From Thermococcus sp. JdF3 (GTDB taxonomy: Archaea; Methanobacteriota_B; Thermococci; Thermococcales; Thermococcaceae): 64,000 bases of DNA. Below are positions 26,291-35,699 of this stretch, piece after piece. The position numbers and the translations under genes are program-made. The notes under the pieces were generated by a model that saw nothing but the letters and a program-made list of their open reading frames with translations, ran no database searches and was not told the origin of the DNA. How positions within the stretch are numbered: the stretch's first letter is position 1; each line of letters starts with the position of its first letter. The stretch is from contig NZ_SNUK01000003.1 of the NCBI RefSeq assembly GCF_012027495.1, forward strand, positions 62,001 to 126,000, read 5' to 3'.

Positions 26291-27442
26291 ATGTTCGAAG
26301 GGATAAGCGAGGGGAAGGTCAGGGAAGCTGTGGAGCTGATTAAAAAGGGCTACGACGAGAGGAAGCTCCGCACAAGGCTCGGCAGTGACTGGGAAATCAT
26401 TGCGGAGATAGCCAGGGCGCGGATCAAAGCGAAGGACAAGTTCTCGCGCGACGACCTCTGGATGGACCTCGAGGGCCTGCGCTACTCAACCCACGAGATA
26501 GTCGCGAGGTACCGCTCGGAGCGCCTTGAGAAGGCTGGCGTGAGGAGCATAGCAGACGTTTCCTGCGGTATCGGAATCCAGCTTATATTCTACGCCATGA
26601 AGGTTGAGAGGGCATACGGGATTGACATAGACCCCGCAAAGGTCGAGTTCGCCAGGAGAAACGCTGAAAAGTACGGTGTCTCGAACATCGAGTTCATCAA
26701 CGCCGACTCGCTCGCCCCCGAGACGGTCCGGAGGATCGACGCTGAGGTCATCTTCTCAGACCCCGCCAGGCCCCCGGAAATGCCCGAAAGGCGGCTGGAA
26801 GACCTCCTGCCCAGCCCGCTGAGAATCCACGAAATGTACAAATCCCGGGCCGATGCGTTCATCTTCGACCTCCCGCCGCAGATAAGGCGCGAGAGGATAC
26901 CCTGGAAGGGGGAGTTTGAGTACATAGACCTCTTCGGGGCCCTCAACAGGCTGACCTTCTACACCGAACCCCTCGCCGGGGCGGAGAGGAGCGCGGTTGT
27001 TCTCCCTGCAGGAGCAAGGCTGGAGAGCAATCCGGACCTTGAGAACATCCTCGAATGGACGGACGGGCCTGGCGAGTACCTCTACGAGGTCCCGCAGGCC
27101 GTTGACTACGCCGATCTGCTGAACGAGCTGTTCCACGTTCTAAACGGGGAGGCCAAAATGCTCCTCCGCGAAAAGAGACGCGTTCTTGCAACGGGCGACG
27201 CGCCCCTGAAAAGCCCGTACCTCAAGAGAACCTACGCCGTGGTCGGCGTTGTTCCGTTTCACCCGGTGAGGATAAACGACTTCCTCAGGAGGGAGGGCTT
27301 CGGAAGGGCCACGCTCAAGCTCAGCGTCCCCCAGGAGGAGTACTGGCGGGTCAGGAAGAGGATAGAGGCCAACCTGAGCGGGGACAGAAGGGCCTTCGTC
27401 TTCAGGGTCGGCGGGAAGGCCGTGGTAGCCGAGGCGCTATAG
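26291..27442 (+). CDS. class I SAM-dependent methyltransferase (THUMP-like), substrate unknown
   Basis: A 383-aa protein. A helical N-terminal region (about 95 residues) precedes a Rossmann methyltransferase core. Motif I is [18 protein letters not shown] (about residue 98), then [20 protein letters not shown] (motif II) and [23 protein letters not shown] block resembles the DPAR/DPPR catalytic loop of RNA or small-molecule methylases. The C-terminus (about residues 300-383) resembles a THUMP-like or RNA-binding domain with [23 protein letters not shown] is the likeliest substrate, but the sequence does not prove this. It is probably leaderless from ATG 26291. Confidence 0.78.
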   Translation: MFEGISEGKVREAVELIKKGYDERKLRTRLGSDWEIIAEIARARIKAKDKFSRDDLWMDLEGLRYSTHEIVARYRSERLEKAGVRSIADVSCGIGIQLIFYAMKVERAYGIDIDPAKVEFARRNAEKYGVSNIEFINADSLAPETVRRIDAEVIFSDPARPPEMPERRLEDLLPSPLRIHEMYKSRADAFIFDLPPQIRRERIPWKGEFEYIDLFGALNRLTFYTEPLAGAERSAVVLPAGARLESNPDLENILEWTDGPGEYLYEVPQAVDYADLLNELFHVLNGEAKMLLREKRRVLATGDAPLKSPYLKRTYAVVGVVPFHPVRINDFLRREGFGRATLKLSVPQEEYWRVRKRIEANLSGDRRAFVFRVGGKAVVAEAL

Positions 27443-27640
27443 TTCCTCCACCCGGGCGTTCCTTATTTTCTTCGACCCTATGCGGAGCTGCTTGAAGTAG
27501 TCCACGTGTTCCTGCGGAAGAAAAGACTCCAGACTGGTTGATTTCAGCCGCTTCTTCTTTCTCCTCTGGCCGCCGTTGTCCGCCTCTACCGGGGTCTTCG
27601 GTGAGACCGTCTCAAGGAACTCATCGAGCGTCCTGTTCAT
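27437..27640 (-). CDS. tip: small basic protein, probable Thermococcales inhibitor of PCNA (TIP)
   Basis: A 67-aa basic protein with two PIP-box-like segments: RTLDEFL at residues 3-9 and KSTSLESFL at residues 33-41, the latter close to the KQSTLESWF motif of archaeal FEN1. A basic run (RRKKKRLK) lies between them. TIP of T. kodakarensis (TK0808 as I recall) is a protein of this size that binds PCNA and opens the clamp. As I recall, its gene neighbours TK0809-TK0810 include aglB/STT3, the same context as glmS-aglB here. ATG 27640 has GGTGACCGG upstream, and a TATA-like tctttatag lies near 27668. The assignment rests on size, motifs and context. Confidence 0.7.
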   Translation of the reverse strand: MNRTLDEFLETVSPKTPVEADNGGQRRKKKRLKSTSLESFLPQEHVDYFKQLRIGSKKIRNARVEEL

Positions 27641-27800
27641 CCGGTCACCCTGAGTAGGTAGCCCAACCGCTATAAAGACTTTTTCCCAATTCGATGGATG
27701 AACCAAAGGGCATATTAATGCCTGAAAAAAGCCCCCCTGAGAAAGGCTTTTAACTCTCGACGGTTTATCAGGGAAGAGAGTAATAAAGCGGGTGGTTGCC

Positions 27801-29609
27801 GTGTGTGGAATAATAGGCTACATAGGAGATAGGGCCGCGTGCGAGGTAATAGTCAAGGGGCTCAAGAGGCTCGAATACAGGGGATACGATTCCGCCGGCG
27901 TTGTAACGGAGGATGGAGGAAGGCTCTTCATAAAGAAGGGGGCCGGTGTCATAGACGAGCTCACCGAAAAGCTCGGCCTACTTAATATGCCCGGAAAGCG
28001 CGGGATAGGGCACACTCGCTGGGCCACCCACGGCGTTCCAAGCGATGTTAATGCTCACCCCCATACCGACTGCACCGGAAAGATCGCACTCGTCCACAAC
28101 GGTATAATCGAGAACTTCGCCGAGATTCGCGAACACCTCCTCTCCAGGGGGCACACCTTCAAAAGCGATACCGACACCGAGGTTATAGCCCATCTGATAG
28201 AGGAGGAGCTTAAGAGCGCCCCCAGCTTCGAAGACGCCATGAGGAATGCCCTTCTGAAACTGAGGGGCTCCTTCGCGCTTGGTATAATCTACGCCGAAGA
28301 ACCGGACCGGCTCTATTTCGTGAGGAACGAAAGTCCCCTCGTCCTTGGAATAGGGGACGGCGAGAATTTCGCGGCCAGCGACGTGCCGGCCTTCCTCGAG
28401 TACACAAACAGGGCCATCTTCCTCGACGACGGAGAGTACGCGGTCATAGGAAAGGACTTCTACGTTATCAAAAAGCTCGCAACCGGCGAGGTCGTTGAAA
28501 AGCCGGTCCAGGAGATTGAATGGACGCTGGAAATGGCCGAGAAGTCCGGCTATCCACACTTCATGCTCAAGGAGATATACGAACAGCCGATGGCGATAAA
28601 GGACGCAATCCACGGCAACATCGACGCCGTGAAGAAGGCGGCGGAGGAGATAGCCCGCTATGAGAAGATATTCATAATCGCAATGGGCACCTCCTACCAC
28701 GCGGGTCTCGTGGGCAGGTATCTCTTCCAGAGGCTCGCGAAGAGGGTTCCAATTGTTGAAGATGCAAGCGAGTTCCGCTACGAGTTCGAGGACCTGATAG
28801 ACGAGGACACCCTCGTGATAGCGATAACCCAGAGCGGGGAAACCGCCGACACCCTCGCGGCGATGAAGCTGGCGAAGAAGAGGGGCGCTAAGGTTCTCGC
28901 GATAGTCAACGTCGTCGGTAGCATGGCCACCCGCGTGGCGGACATGACCCTCTACACCCACGCCGGACCGGAGATCGGCGTGGCGGCGACCAAAACCTAC
29001 ACCACCCAGCTCACCGTCCTGACCATGCTTGCCATTGAACTCGCGAGGGTTCTCGGAACGGCGGATGGGGCGTACCTCTCCTCCCTGGAGGAGGGCCTTC
29101 AGAGGGTTCCCGACCTCGTGGAGAGCGTCCTTAAGCACGACGCTGCCCTCAGGGAACTCGCCGAGAGTCTCGCGGATAGGAGGGACTTCTTCTACATTGG
29201 AAGGGGCATAAACGTGCCAACCGCCCTCGAAGGGGCTCTCAAGCTCAAGGAGATAAGCTACATCCACGCCGAAGGTCTCAGTGCGGGCGAGCTGAAGCAC
29301 GGCCCGCTGGCCCTCCTCGAAGAGGGCGTCCCTGTCGTCGCGGTGGCCCCAAGCGGGAAGACCTTCGACAAGATGGTGGGCAACGTGGAGGAGTCAAGGG
29401 CGAGGGGAGCGTTCATAATCGGCCTGGGGGACCGGGAGGAGCTGAGGCGCGTCTCCAGCGCCTTTATCGAGATGCCCGGTATCGACGAACTGCTAACCCC
29501 CATCGTATACATCATACCGCTCCAGCTCATCGCATATCACCTGGCGGTTTTGAGGGGCAACGACCCCGACAAGCCGAGAAACCTGGCAAAGTCCGTTACC
29601 GTTGAATGA
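27801..29609 (+). CDS. glmS: glutamine--fructose-6-phosphate aminotransferase
   Basis: A 602-aa enzyme making glucosamine-6-phosphate from fructose-6-phosphate and glutamine, the entry step to UDP-GlcNAc used for N-glycans. GTG 27801 is chosen because it places Cys2 ([11 protein letters not shown]) as the N-terminal nucleophile of the class II amidotransferase domain; the GTG at 27792 would bury it. [21 protein letters not shown] and the HNGIIENF block follow. Two SIS domains follow ([28 protein letters not shown]) and the C-terminal LAKSVTVE tail is intact. A TATA-like gcttttaac lies near 27747. It probably forms an operon with aglB, whose start is ten bases after the stop. Confidence 0.97.
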   Translation: MCGIIGYIGDRAACEVIVKGLKRLEYRGYDSAGVVTEDGGRLFIKKGAGVIDELTEKLGLLNMPGKRGIGHTRWATHGVPSDVNAHPHTDCTGKIALVHNGIIENFAEIREHLLSRGHTFKSDTDTEVIAHLIEEELKSAPSFEDAMRNALLKLRGSFALGIIYAEEPDRLYFVRNESPLVLGIGDGENFAASDVPAFLEYTNRAIFLDDGEYAVIGKDFYVIKKLATGEVVEKPVQEIEWTLEMAEKSGYPHFMLKEIYEQPMAIKDAIHGNIDAVKKAAEEIARYEKIFIIAMGTSYHAGLVGRYLFQRLAKRVPIVEDASEFRYEFEDLIDEDTLVIAITQSGETADTLAAMKLAKKRGAKVLAIVNVVGSMATRVADMTLYTHAGPEIGVAATKTYTTQLTVLTMLAIELARVLGTADGAYLSSLEEGLQRVPDLVESVLKHDAALRELAESLADRRDFFYIGRGINVPTALEGALKLKEISYIHAEGLSAGELKHGPLALLEEGVPVVAVAPSGKTFDKMVGNVEESRARGAFIIGLGDREELRRVSSAFIEMPGIDELLTPIVYIIPLQLIAYHLAVLRGNDPDKPRNLAKSVTVE

Positions 29610-29619
29610 GGTGATCCGG

Positions 29620-32484
29620 ATGGTGAAAACGGAAATTAAGGAGAAACGGAAGAAGAAGGGGGAAACTACCCCCCTCCCCGGATACTATCAAAAGTTCAAA
29701 AGTTACGGCCTTCCGCTGATAGCACTCCTGCTCGCGTATCTGGGCTTCAAACTGAGGAACATAACCTCCAACTACAAGACCTTCCTTGACCCAGATACGT
29801 TCTTTCACTACGAGATGTACAGGCAGGCTATAACCGAGTGGATTCCCCGGTATTTTGCCTACGCCGACCCGCCGGCTGGAGTAAAAGCAGGCGGCTACCT
29901 CGGCCTCTACACAGTCCAGGCAATATTTTACAAAATCGTATCTGTATTCGGCTACGACCAGCTGGGAGCGTTCAAGCTCTGGCCGCCTTTCGTCGGAGCG
30001 ATGACCATCGTGGCAGTGTACCTCCTTGGAAGGAAGCTCCACTCCAACTGGGCGGGCCTCTGGGCGGCGGCCTTCATAATGTTCTCCTACGCCAACTTCA
30101 GCAAGACTTACTCCGGCAACAACCGCGGTGAAGGACCGTTCATGATGTTCTTCCTCTATGCGGTATTCTTCCTGCTGGTCTACCTCGACGAGAGGAAGTG
30201 GAACCCGAAGAAAATCCTCTCAGGTGTCCTGTTCCTGCTGACGAGCGTCCTCTACATGGCGGTCTGGACCGGAAGCCAGTTCGGTGTCGGAATTCTGCTC
30301 CTCTTCGCAGGGCTTACAGTGGTGGTCTTTTTCACCTTCGGGATGAGAGATGCCCTTAAACGGTTTGTAAGGGACTTTTTCCCGCTCTTTGGACTCTCTC
30401 TTGTTACTGGACTGGTGTTCTCGTACACCCGGCTGGTGGGCATCAGAAGCTTCCTCGTGTTTGCTATTGAGGGCCTTGTAGCCCTGAGCGCCCTTGTCGC
30501 AATAATGATCTACGGCGAGCGGGTAGGCCTCAACTACTCTGACAAGAAGCACCGGTTTGGAACCATCATCGCCATAGCGGTCCTCGGGTTCCTAGCGTTC
30601 TATGGATACTTTGGCAGGGACCTCCTCAAGTTCCTCGGCGGCGCCACCCAGTCGAATCCACTCTACCAGACCGTCGCCGAGCTCGCTAGGACGGACTGGA
30701 AAACCATAGCGGCATACTACAGCGTCAAGAGCAATGACGCCATAATCTTCATACTATCCGCCGTCGGATTCATCACAGTGGCTGCGAGGTTCGTGAGGAA
30801 GCTCGTCAAAAACGACCTGACCGGCCACAAAGAGATATTCTTGGTATCATACTACGCGGGCTCCCTTTACCTTCTCCTCACGGCCGTTCGTTTTGTCTTC
30901 CAGGCTTCGGGAGCCATACTCCTGCTGGCGGGCATAGCGATAGGTGAGGCGTTCCTCTTCGTGGAGAACATGAAGGAGAGCGCCACGACCAAGGCCCTCT
31001 ACGCGGTACTTCTGATAATCCTCTTCCTGCCACTGCCCATCATTGGGGCCCAATACACGGGAAACATCGCCAAAAGCACCGCCAGGGCCCAGGGTTCCGT
31101 CCCGGCCGACTGGACGAACACCCTCAACTGGCTGAAGGAGAACAGCCACCCGCTCGACAGCGCCACGAGCTGGTGGGACTACGGCTACTGGATTGAATCA
31201 AGCCTCCTCAGCCACAGACGCTCCGCCACGGACGGTGGTCACGCATACGACAGGCGCTACATAGTCGCGGACTTCTTCTCCCACTACGGCAACGAGAGCG
31301 AGCAGGACTTCGAGGCATGGGAGCTTAACTACCTCATCGTCTGGCAGCAGGACATATACAAATTCAACGCCATAAGCTACCTCGGGGGTGCCATCGATTA
31401 CTACGAGTACGGCCACGTCCCGATGTTCCAGGTCGTGCCAATGCAGTACATTAAGTACTCCAACGAGAGCGGGAGAACGATTGTCTACCTTACGACCGCC
31501 GGGGGAGACAAACAGCCGGCGATGACAGTGGATCTGACGAGGGGACAGATTATCCCGGGCAGGGGAGACATTCCGTACGTCCTCTACCTCTTCGGCAACT
31601 ACGGCATTCTGGCGTACCACAAGATAGCATTCAGCAATTTCGTCAGGCTCGCGTTCCATATCCCGTACTCCCTTGAGCCGTGGGATGCCCAGAAGCTCTT
31701 CGCCAACTTCAAGTCCGTCCACAACGACGGGGGAGTCTCGACCTACGAGTTCAGGCCGTTCGCTGTGTACAGGATAGACCAGTACGAGAACGGCACATGG
31801 AAGACATTCTACAGCACGATGGGCGGAGGAAAACTCCCGACCGGAGAGCAGAAGCTCAGACTCTGGATTTCCGCCTTCGGCAGGGACGTCAAGGACGCGA
31901 CCCTGGTCTTCGAGGCTTACAACGGAACCGAGCTGGTGAAAAAGGAAATCCTGGCCGAGGGCCTCAGCATAAACCACCTCAACGAGACCCCCGTGGAGGT
32001 CAGCCTCTTTGTCCCGAACGCCACCGACTACCGCTTTGTCATAATCCAGGACGGTCCTGTTGGGGTGCTCAACGGCGAGCCGAGGGTAAACGGGAAGGTC
32101 GCCAATCCAACCTACCTCCTGGGTGAAGGGCAGAGCGGTCAGCTCGAGCTCAAAGCCGCGTTCAGGAAGGACTACGACGACGTAACGCTTACCTTGAGGG
32201 CGAGCATAGTTTACTACGTCGCTCCCAACGGCAGGGACATCGAAAAGGACGACTTCTACCTCGAGCCTCACCAGGACATCATAACCTACGTTCCGGTCAA
32301 GGAGCTGAGCGTCAAGGCCGGCGATAACGTGATAACCACACAGGCCTCGATGCCATCCGACGTTTTCGACCCATACATCGAGAAGCTCTACCGGGAGTAC
32401 GGAGAGGACAAGGTTGTCATAGTCAAGAAGCGCGTGGAGCCGGTGTTCATAACGAAGAAGGAGTACGTAATCTGGGAAGGCTGA
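29620..32484 (+). CDS. aglB: oligosaccharyltransferase AglB/STT3
   Basis: A 954-aa membrane enzyme that transfers lipid-linked oligosaccharide to Asn in N-X-S/T on secreted proteins. A basic N-terminus is followed by about 13 membrane segments. The first extracytoplasmic loop carries the catalytic acidic motif FLDPDTFFHYEMYR. The soluble C-terminal half begins with the hallmark SWWDYGYWIE (about residue 515) and continues with beta-domains typical of the long archaeal AglB-L type. ATG 29620 has GAGGTGATCC upstream; the TTG at 29602 overlaps the end of glmS and lacks a ribosome site. Tight linkage to glmS joins sugar supply and glycan transfer. Confidence 0.96.
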   Translation: MVKTEIKEKRKKKGETTPLPGYYQKFKSYGLPLIALLLAYLGFKLRNITSNYKTFLDPDTFFHYEMYRQAITEWIPRYFAYADPPAGVKAGGYLGLYTVQAIFYKIVSVFGYDQLGAFKLWPPFVGAMTIVAVYLLGRKLHSNWAGLWAAAFIMFSYANFSKTYSGNNRGEGPFMMFFLYAVFFLLVYLDERKWNPKKILSGVLFLLTSVLYMAVWTGSQFGVGILLLFAGLTVVVFFTFGMRDALKRFVRDFFPLFGLSLVTGLVFSYTRLVGIRSFLVFAIEGLVALSALVAIMIYGERVGLNYSDKKHRFGTIIAIAVLGFLAFYGYFGRDLLKFLGGATQSNPLYQTVAELARTDWKTIAAYYSVKSNDAIIFILSAVGFITVAARFVRKLVKNDLTGHKEIFLVSYYAGSLYLLLTAVRFVFQASGAILLLAGIAIGEAFLFVENMKESATTKALYAVLLIILFLPLPIIGAQYTGNIAKSTARAQGSVPADWTNTLNWLKENSHPLDSATSWWDYGYWIESSLLSHRRSATDGGHAYDRRYIVADFFSHYGNESEQDFEAWELNYLIVWQQDIYKFNAISYLGGAIDYYEYGHVPMFQVVPMQYIKYSNESGRTIVYLTTAGGDKQPAMTVDLTRGQIIPGRGDIPYVLYLFGNYGILAYHKIAFSNFVRLAFHIPYSLEPWDAQKLFANFKSVHNDGGVSTYEFRPFAVYRIDQYENGTWKTFYSTMGGGKLPTGEQKLRLWISAFGRDVKDATLVFEAYNGTELVKKEILAEGLSINHLNETPVEVSLFVPNATDYRFVIIQDGPVGVLNGEPRVNGKVANPTYLLGEGQSGQLELKAAFRKDYDDVTLTLRASIVYYVAPNGRDIEKDDFYLEPHQDIITYVPVKELSVKAGDNVITTQASMPSDVFDPYIEKLYREYGEDKVVIVKKRVEPVFITKKEYVIWEG

Positions 32485-32490
32485 GCCCTC

Positions 32491-32895
32491 CTAATCCCTG
32501 ACTATTTTTACCCCTCCCAGGCCCCTAAGTCCGCTCTTCTCCGCGGTCCTCACAACCCCTGGCAGGAACCGAACCTTCGGCCGCAGCACGAGCGCCTCCA
32601 CCTCTCTGAAGCCCAGCTTCCAGAGGGCAAAGGCCCTATGGTGACCGTCGAGGATATAGTAGCGCCCACCGTATGGTATAACTGTTATCGGGGCATCGTA
32701 CCCGTGTTTTATCTCCTCCAGCACCACGAGAAGCTTCACCTCACTGAGCTCCGCCTGTGTTGGGACGAGAAGCTCCACGGGCAGGAAAGAATGCTCTATC
32801 TCAAAATCGATACCGTAGGCCGCCCTGTATTCGTTCATTATGTGCTCCGCGCGTTTAAACGCCTCCTCCCGGGTTATGAGCCGTATCCTCCTCAA
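32491..32895 (-). CDS. ParB/sulfiredoxin-fold protein
   Basis: A 134-aa protein whose core resembles the ParB N-terminal/sulfiredoxin fold: LPVELLVPTQAELSEVKLLV, then APITVIPYGGRYYILDGHHR, with the conserved LDGHHR nucleotide-site motif. In Thermococcales one such protein (SerK) is an ADP-dependent serine kinase, so a kinase is as plausible as DNA partitioning; this one is shorter than SerK. The best start is TTG 32895. GGGGAGGAAGG lies just before it, and it overlaps the upstream methyltransferase stop (TTGA), which indicates coupled translation. It is the last gene of a four-gene operon. Confidence 0.75.
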   Translation of the reverse strand: MRRIRLITREEAFKRAEHIMNEYRAAYGIDFEIEHSFLPVELLVPTQAELSEVKLLVVLEEIKHGYDAPITVIPYGGRYYILDGHHRAFALWKLGFREVEALVLRPKVRFLPGVVRTAEKSGLRGLGGVKIVRD

Positions 32896-33563
32896 ACCTT
32901 CCTCCCCCTGACCGCCACGAACGCTGCGATGTTCCTGCATTTTCTGTGGCACTTCCTGTCGACCCGCTCGGCCAGTTCCGTGAAGGGCCAGAACGAGGGG
33001 AAGAATATTACCCCCGCGCTCTCAACTTCCCTGAATCCCGCCCCCAGGAGGAGCTCCTCAAGCTCGCCGGGAGTGTAAAAGCGAGCGTAGCGGTAGGCGG
33101 TTTCAACGAAGAGGCTCTTAAGCCGTTTGAAGAGGAACCATGCGCTGCGTCCGTTCATGGTGCCGATGACCGCCTCACCCCCCGACCTCAGGACGCGGTA
33201 AACTTCGGAGATAACTTTTTCCGGCTCGTGGATGAACTCGAACATCGTGACGCTCAGAACGAGGTCAAAGCTCCCATCCGGGAACGGCAGGCTGTAGGCG
33301 TCTCCTCTGACGCAGTTCAGGCCCTTCGAGCGCGCTACCCCCAGCATCCCCTCGCTGGCGTCGAGGCCGACGACGTCGAAGCCCATTCTTTTTAGCTCCA
33401 GGGTGTAGTTCCCGGTCCCGCAGCCGAGGTCGAGGGCCTTTCCCCCTCCGGTCCGCAGCATGGAGAATATCAGCCACTTCTCCGTTCTGTCCACGTAGCG
33501 GCCCGTCTTCGTCCGGTACCATCCATCGTAGCGTTCGGCTATCCTGTCAAAGTACTCGACCAT
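32892..33563 (-). CDS. class I SAM-dependent methyltransferase (UbiE/BioC-like)
   Basis: A 223-aa enzyme with the typical small-molecule methyltransferase layout. The start MVEYFDRIAERYDGWY is followed by motif I ALDLGCGTGNYTLELKRMGF (residue 43 on), the acidic VVGLDASEGML, motif PFPDGSFDLVLSVTMFEFIH and RVLRSGGEAVIG. The C-terminal part contains a helical YTPGELEELLLGAGFREVES and a Cys/Arg-rich end (DRKCHRKCRN). The substrate cannot be read from sequence. It starts directly after the MTH1187-like gene and its stop overlaps the ParB-like gene, so all are one transcript. Confidence 0.85.
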   Translation of the reverse strand: MVEYFDRIAERYDGWYRTKTGRYVDRTEKWLIFSMLRTGGGKALDLGCGTGNYTLELKRMGFDVVGLDASEGMLGVARSKGLNCVRGDAYSLPFPDGSFDLVLSVTMFEFIHEPEKVISEVYRVLRSGGEAVIGTMNGRSAWFLFKRLKSLFVETAYRYARFYTPGELEELLLGAGFREVESAGVIFFPSFWPFTELAERVDRKCHRKCRNIAAFVAVRGRKV

Positions 33564-33845
33564 TCAGACGCCCACCTTGCCCTCGATTGTCAGCGGCTTA
33601 TCAACGCGGTCGTCGATTTTGAGGCTTATCACGACGCGCTTTGCCCCCGCTTCCAGAATCGCCCTGTGGCATCTCTCAACCAGTTCGAGAATCTCCTCCA
33701 CCGGCCCCTCCACCACCGTCCCCATTGGACAGACCCTGTACTTCAGTCCGCTGGAGGCTATAACGTCGATAACCGGACGCAGGTACTCCCCGACGCTGGG
33801 ATTCTCCGTGCCGAGCGGGAAGAGGCAGAGCTCCGCGACCGCCAT
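33564..33845 (-). CDS. MTH1187/YkoF-family thiamine-binding-like protein
   Basis: A 93-aa ferredoxin-like-fold protein of the MTH1187 family. AELCLFPLGTENPSVGEYLR, VIASSGLKYRVCPMGTVVEG and VVISLKIDDRVDK are the conserved blocks. Members form tetramers and several bind thiamine or related compounds; the exact role in archaea is unsettled. It is packed end to end between the MoaD-like and methyltransferase genes without gaps. The thiamine link is interesting because a ThiB-like protein is encoded at 5917, but no common regulation is visible. Confidence 0.85.
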   Translation of the reverse strand: MAVAELCLFPLGTENPSVGEYLRPVIDVIASSGLKYRVCPMGTVVEGPVEEILELVERCHRAILEAGAKRVVISLKIDDRVDKPLTIEGKVGV

Positions 33846-34127
33846 TCAACCACCCCCCGCGGGAGGGAATATGTGAACCACATCCTCCTCGCTCAGCTCG
33901 GTATCGAGGCCCCTGAGGTGAAGAACGTTGTGGCCGTTTACAAGAACCATGCCGTCTACGGGCTTATCCGGGCCGACGCGGGGCGTTCCAAGGAGCTGCT
34001 TCTTTATCTCTGGGGTATAATGTTCGGCAAGGTAATCTATGAGCTCGCGGACGGTCCTCACCCCGTGAACCTCAACCTTCCGCCTGCCGATTATCTCGCG
34101 GAACGTGGCATAGAATATGACCTTCAT
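33846..34127 (-). CDS. MoaD/ThiS/SAMP-like ubiquitin-fold protein
   Basis: A 93-aa beta-grasp protein starting MKVIFYATFREIIGRRKVEV and ending FPPAGGG. The C-terminal di-glycine required for adenylation and thiocarboxylation or protein conjugation is present. It could supply sulfur for molybdopterin (tungstopterin) synthesis, with moaC at 36194 nearby, or act as a SAMP-type modifier. ATG 34127 is chosen because GGGTGACCCAG precedes it, and a TATA-like cactttaag near 34160 places the transcript start close by. It leads the operon MoaD-like, MTH1187-like, methyltransferase, ParB-like. Confidence 0.88.
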   Translation of the reverse strand: MKVIFYATFREIIGRRKVEVHGVRTVRELIDYLAEHYTPEIKKQLLGTPRVGPDKPVDGMVLVNGHNVLHLRGLDTELSEEDVVHIFPPAGGG

Positions 34128-34189
34128 CTGGGTCACCCGGGGGAGGTTGGACAAAAACCCTTAAAGTGATTTCGCCGTAGAACTATCAA

Positions 34190-34939
34190 ATGACAGTACT
34201 AACCGTTGAACCCCCCGAGTACTATCCCGTGGTCGAGAAACTCTTCGCTGGGAACATCCGGGACGCCCTCGAAACCCTAGGCGTGGAGCTCGTGGGTATG
34301 AAAGTCGGCGTGAAGCCCGTCGGGAGGGTCATAAAGCTGGCATTCCTCTTCGAAATCCGCAGGCCCGAGACGTTTCTTCCCGGCGAGCTGGACTCGATAA
34401 TATCGGGCCTCCTTGAGAAGCTGGCCGAGGACGCCACCCGCACGTTCGGGAGGCTGTACGACGCCAGGTTTCAGGTGGCGGGATTCAGAACCATAGAGGC
34501 AGCCAGAAAGCCGCAGAAGGAAGAGGTCAGCCTCGTGGTAAGCTGCCCCGATGATATCAGGAGGACGATAGAACGGCTGGGGAAGGGACTTGTAATCTAC
34601 CTGAATGACAAGCGGGTTGAATTTTCCACCATCACGTTAACAATGCCCGTGGATGGAAGGCCCAAACTGACGATCACCCTGCTCGTTCCGGAGAAAAAGT
34701 CCCCCCACGATAAGGAGGCCCTCGCAAAAGAACTTGAACGCAAAGCAACCTCCTACCTCAGGACCCTCAACGCGGGATACATATCCGCGGAGGCCAAGGT
34801 TCTGGATCCAGGCGACAAGAAGATAGGGGTAATCATGAAAAGGCTAGACGAGATAGAAAAGGAAGCGGAGGAGCTTTCAAGGATGGACGATGTAAGGGAG
34901 CTTATGAGCGTTCTTGGAAAAGGGACTCCCGAGAGCTGA
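34190..34939 (+). CDS. conserved-looking hypothetical protein
   Basis: A 249-aa soluble protein without membrane segments or recognised motif. The first half mixes helices and strands (VEKLFAGNIRDALETLGVEL, VIKLAFLFEIRRPETFLPGE). The second has alternating strands (VSLVVSCPDDIRRTIERLGK, FSTITLTMPVDGRPKLTITL) and a C-terminal charged coiled coil (MKRLDEIEKEAEELSRMDD). ATG 34190 is about 25 bases after the A/T block cttaaagtg (34160-34168) and has no ribosome site, suggesting a leaderless message. The end overlaps adk tail to tail by 38 bases. I do not recognise the family. Confidence 0.7.
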   Translation: MTVLTVEPPEYYPVVEKLFAGNIRDALETLGVELVGMKVGVKPVGRVIKLAFLFEIRRPETFLPGELDSIISGLLEKLAEDATRTFGRLYDARFQVAGFRTIEAARKPQKEEVSLVVSCPDDIRRTIERLGKGLVIYLNDKRVEFSTITLTMPVDGRPKLTITLLVPEKKSPHDKEALAKELERKATSYLRTLNAGYISAEAKVLDPGDKKIGVIMKRLDEIEKEAEELSRMDDVRELMSVLGKGTPES

Positions 34940-35576
34940 TGTAATCCAGGAGGGGACGTATCCTCTTCCACACCTCCTCGACTCCTCCGTTTCCTTCTAC
35001 CCTAACGTATATCCCCTTTCCCCGGTAGAATTTTATTATGGGCTCCATGTTTTTCGTGTATATGCTGTACCTGCGCTCAACGATTTCAGGCATGTCATCT
35101 TTTCTCTGAACCAGTCGCCCCCCGCAAAGGTCGCATATACCTTCCCGCTTTGGTGGGTTGAACCTAACGTGATAGACGGCACCGCAGTTGGAGCATATCC
35201 TCCTGCCGGAAATCCTTTCGATGCTTGTTTTCAGGTCTATGAATATCTCCATCGCAAGGTCAAGCTTGATGCCGTGATCGTAGAGGTAATTCTCAAGGGT
35301 TATCACCTGTTCGGGGGTTCTGGGGTACCCATCGAGGATAAAGTTGCTCCTCTGCCTGCGGAGCTTTGATATTATTAGAGTGTTCACTATCGTGTCGGGT
35401 ATCAGTTCCCCCCTCGACAGGTAGTTGTCCATCTCAATGCCGAGGGAGGTTCTCTTTTCGATCTCCGCGCGGATTATGTCCCCTGAGGAGATATACGTCA
35501 GACCGTAGCGCTCGACTATCCGTTTGGCATGGGTGCTCTTCCCACTCCCGGGAGGGCCAAATAGGAGTATGTTCAC
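34902..35576 (-). CDS. adk: adenylate kinase (zinc-finger LID type)
   Basis: A 224-aa enzyme interconverting ATP + AMP and 2 ADP. GTG 35576 is preferred since it gives the family start MNILLFGPPGSGKSTHAKR and has GGTGGTG upstream; earlier in-frame GTGs overlap that site. The P-loop GPPGSGKS, the AMP-site block ISSGDIIRAEI and LDGYPRTPEQV are clear. The LID domain has a four-Cys zinc knuckle (ICSNCGAVYHVRF and GICDLCGGRLVQR). Length and zinc LID are as in other Thermococcales. The convergent overlap with the hypothetical gene is 38 bases. Confidence 0.96.
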   Translation of the reverse strand: MNILLFGPPGSGKSTHAKRIVERYGLTYISSGDIIRAEIEKRTSLGIEMDNYLSRGELIPDTIVNTLIISKLRRQRSNFILDGYPRTPEQVITLENYLYDHGIKLDLAMEIFIDLKTSIERISGRRICSNCGAVYHVRFNPPKREGICDLCGGRLVQRKDDMPEIVERRYSIYTKNMEPIIKFYRGKGIYVRVEGNGGVEEVWKRIRPLLDYISSRESLFQERS

Positions 35577-35699
35577 GGACACCACCAGTGATTTTCTCTG
35601 TACTTTTTCATTGAAATATTTTTTGAAAATAGTCCCGAGTCGTCCACTCCAATAAATTTAAATTTTTCCCAGTACACAAATACTAACAGGTTGAGTACC

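Noticed and set aside
27978-29300. 440-codon ORF opposite glmS
   Set aside because: Antisense shadow of glmS, no ribosome site, no recognisable domain; glmS has full family motifs.
31198-32271. 357-codon ORF opposite aglB
   Set aside because: Antisense of the soluble AglB domain, no start signals or motifs.
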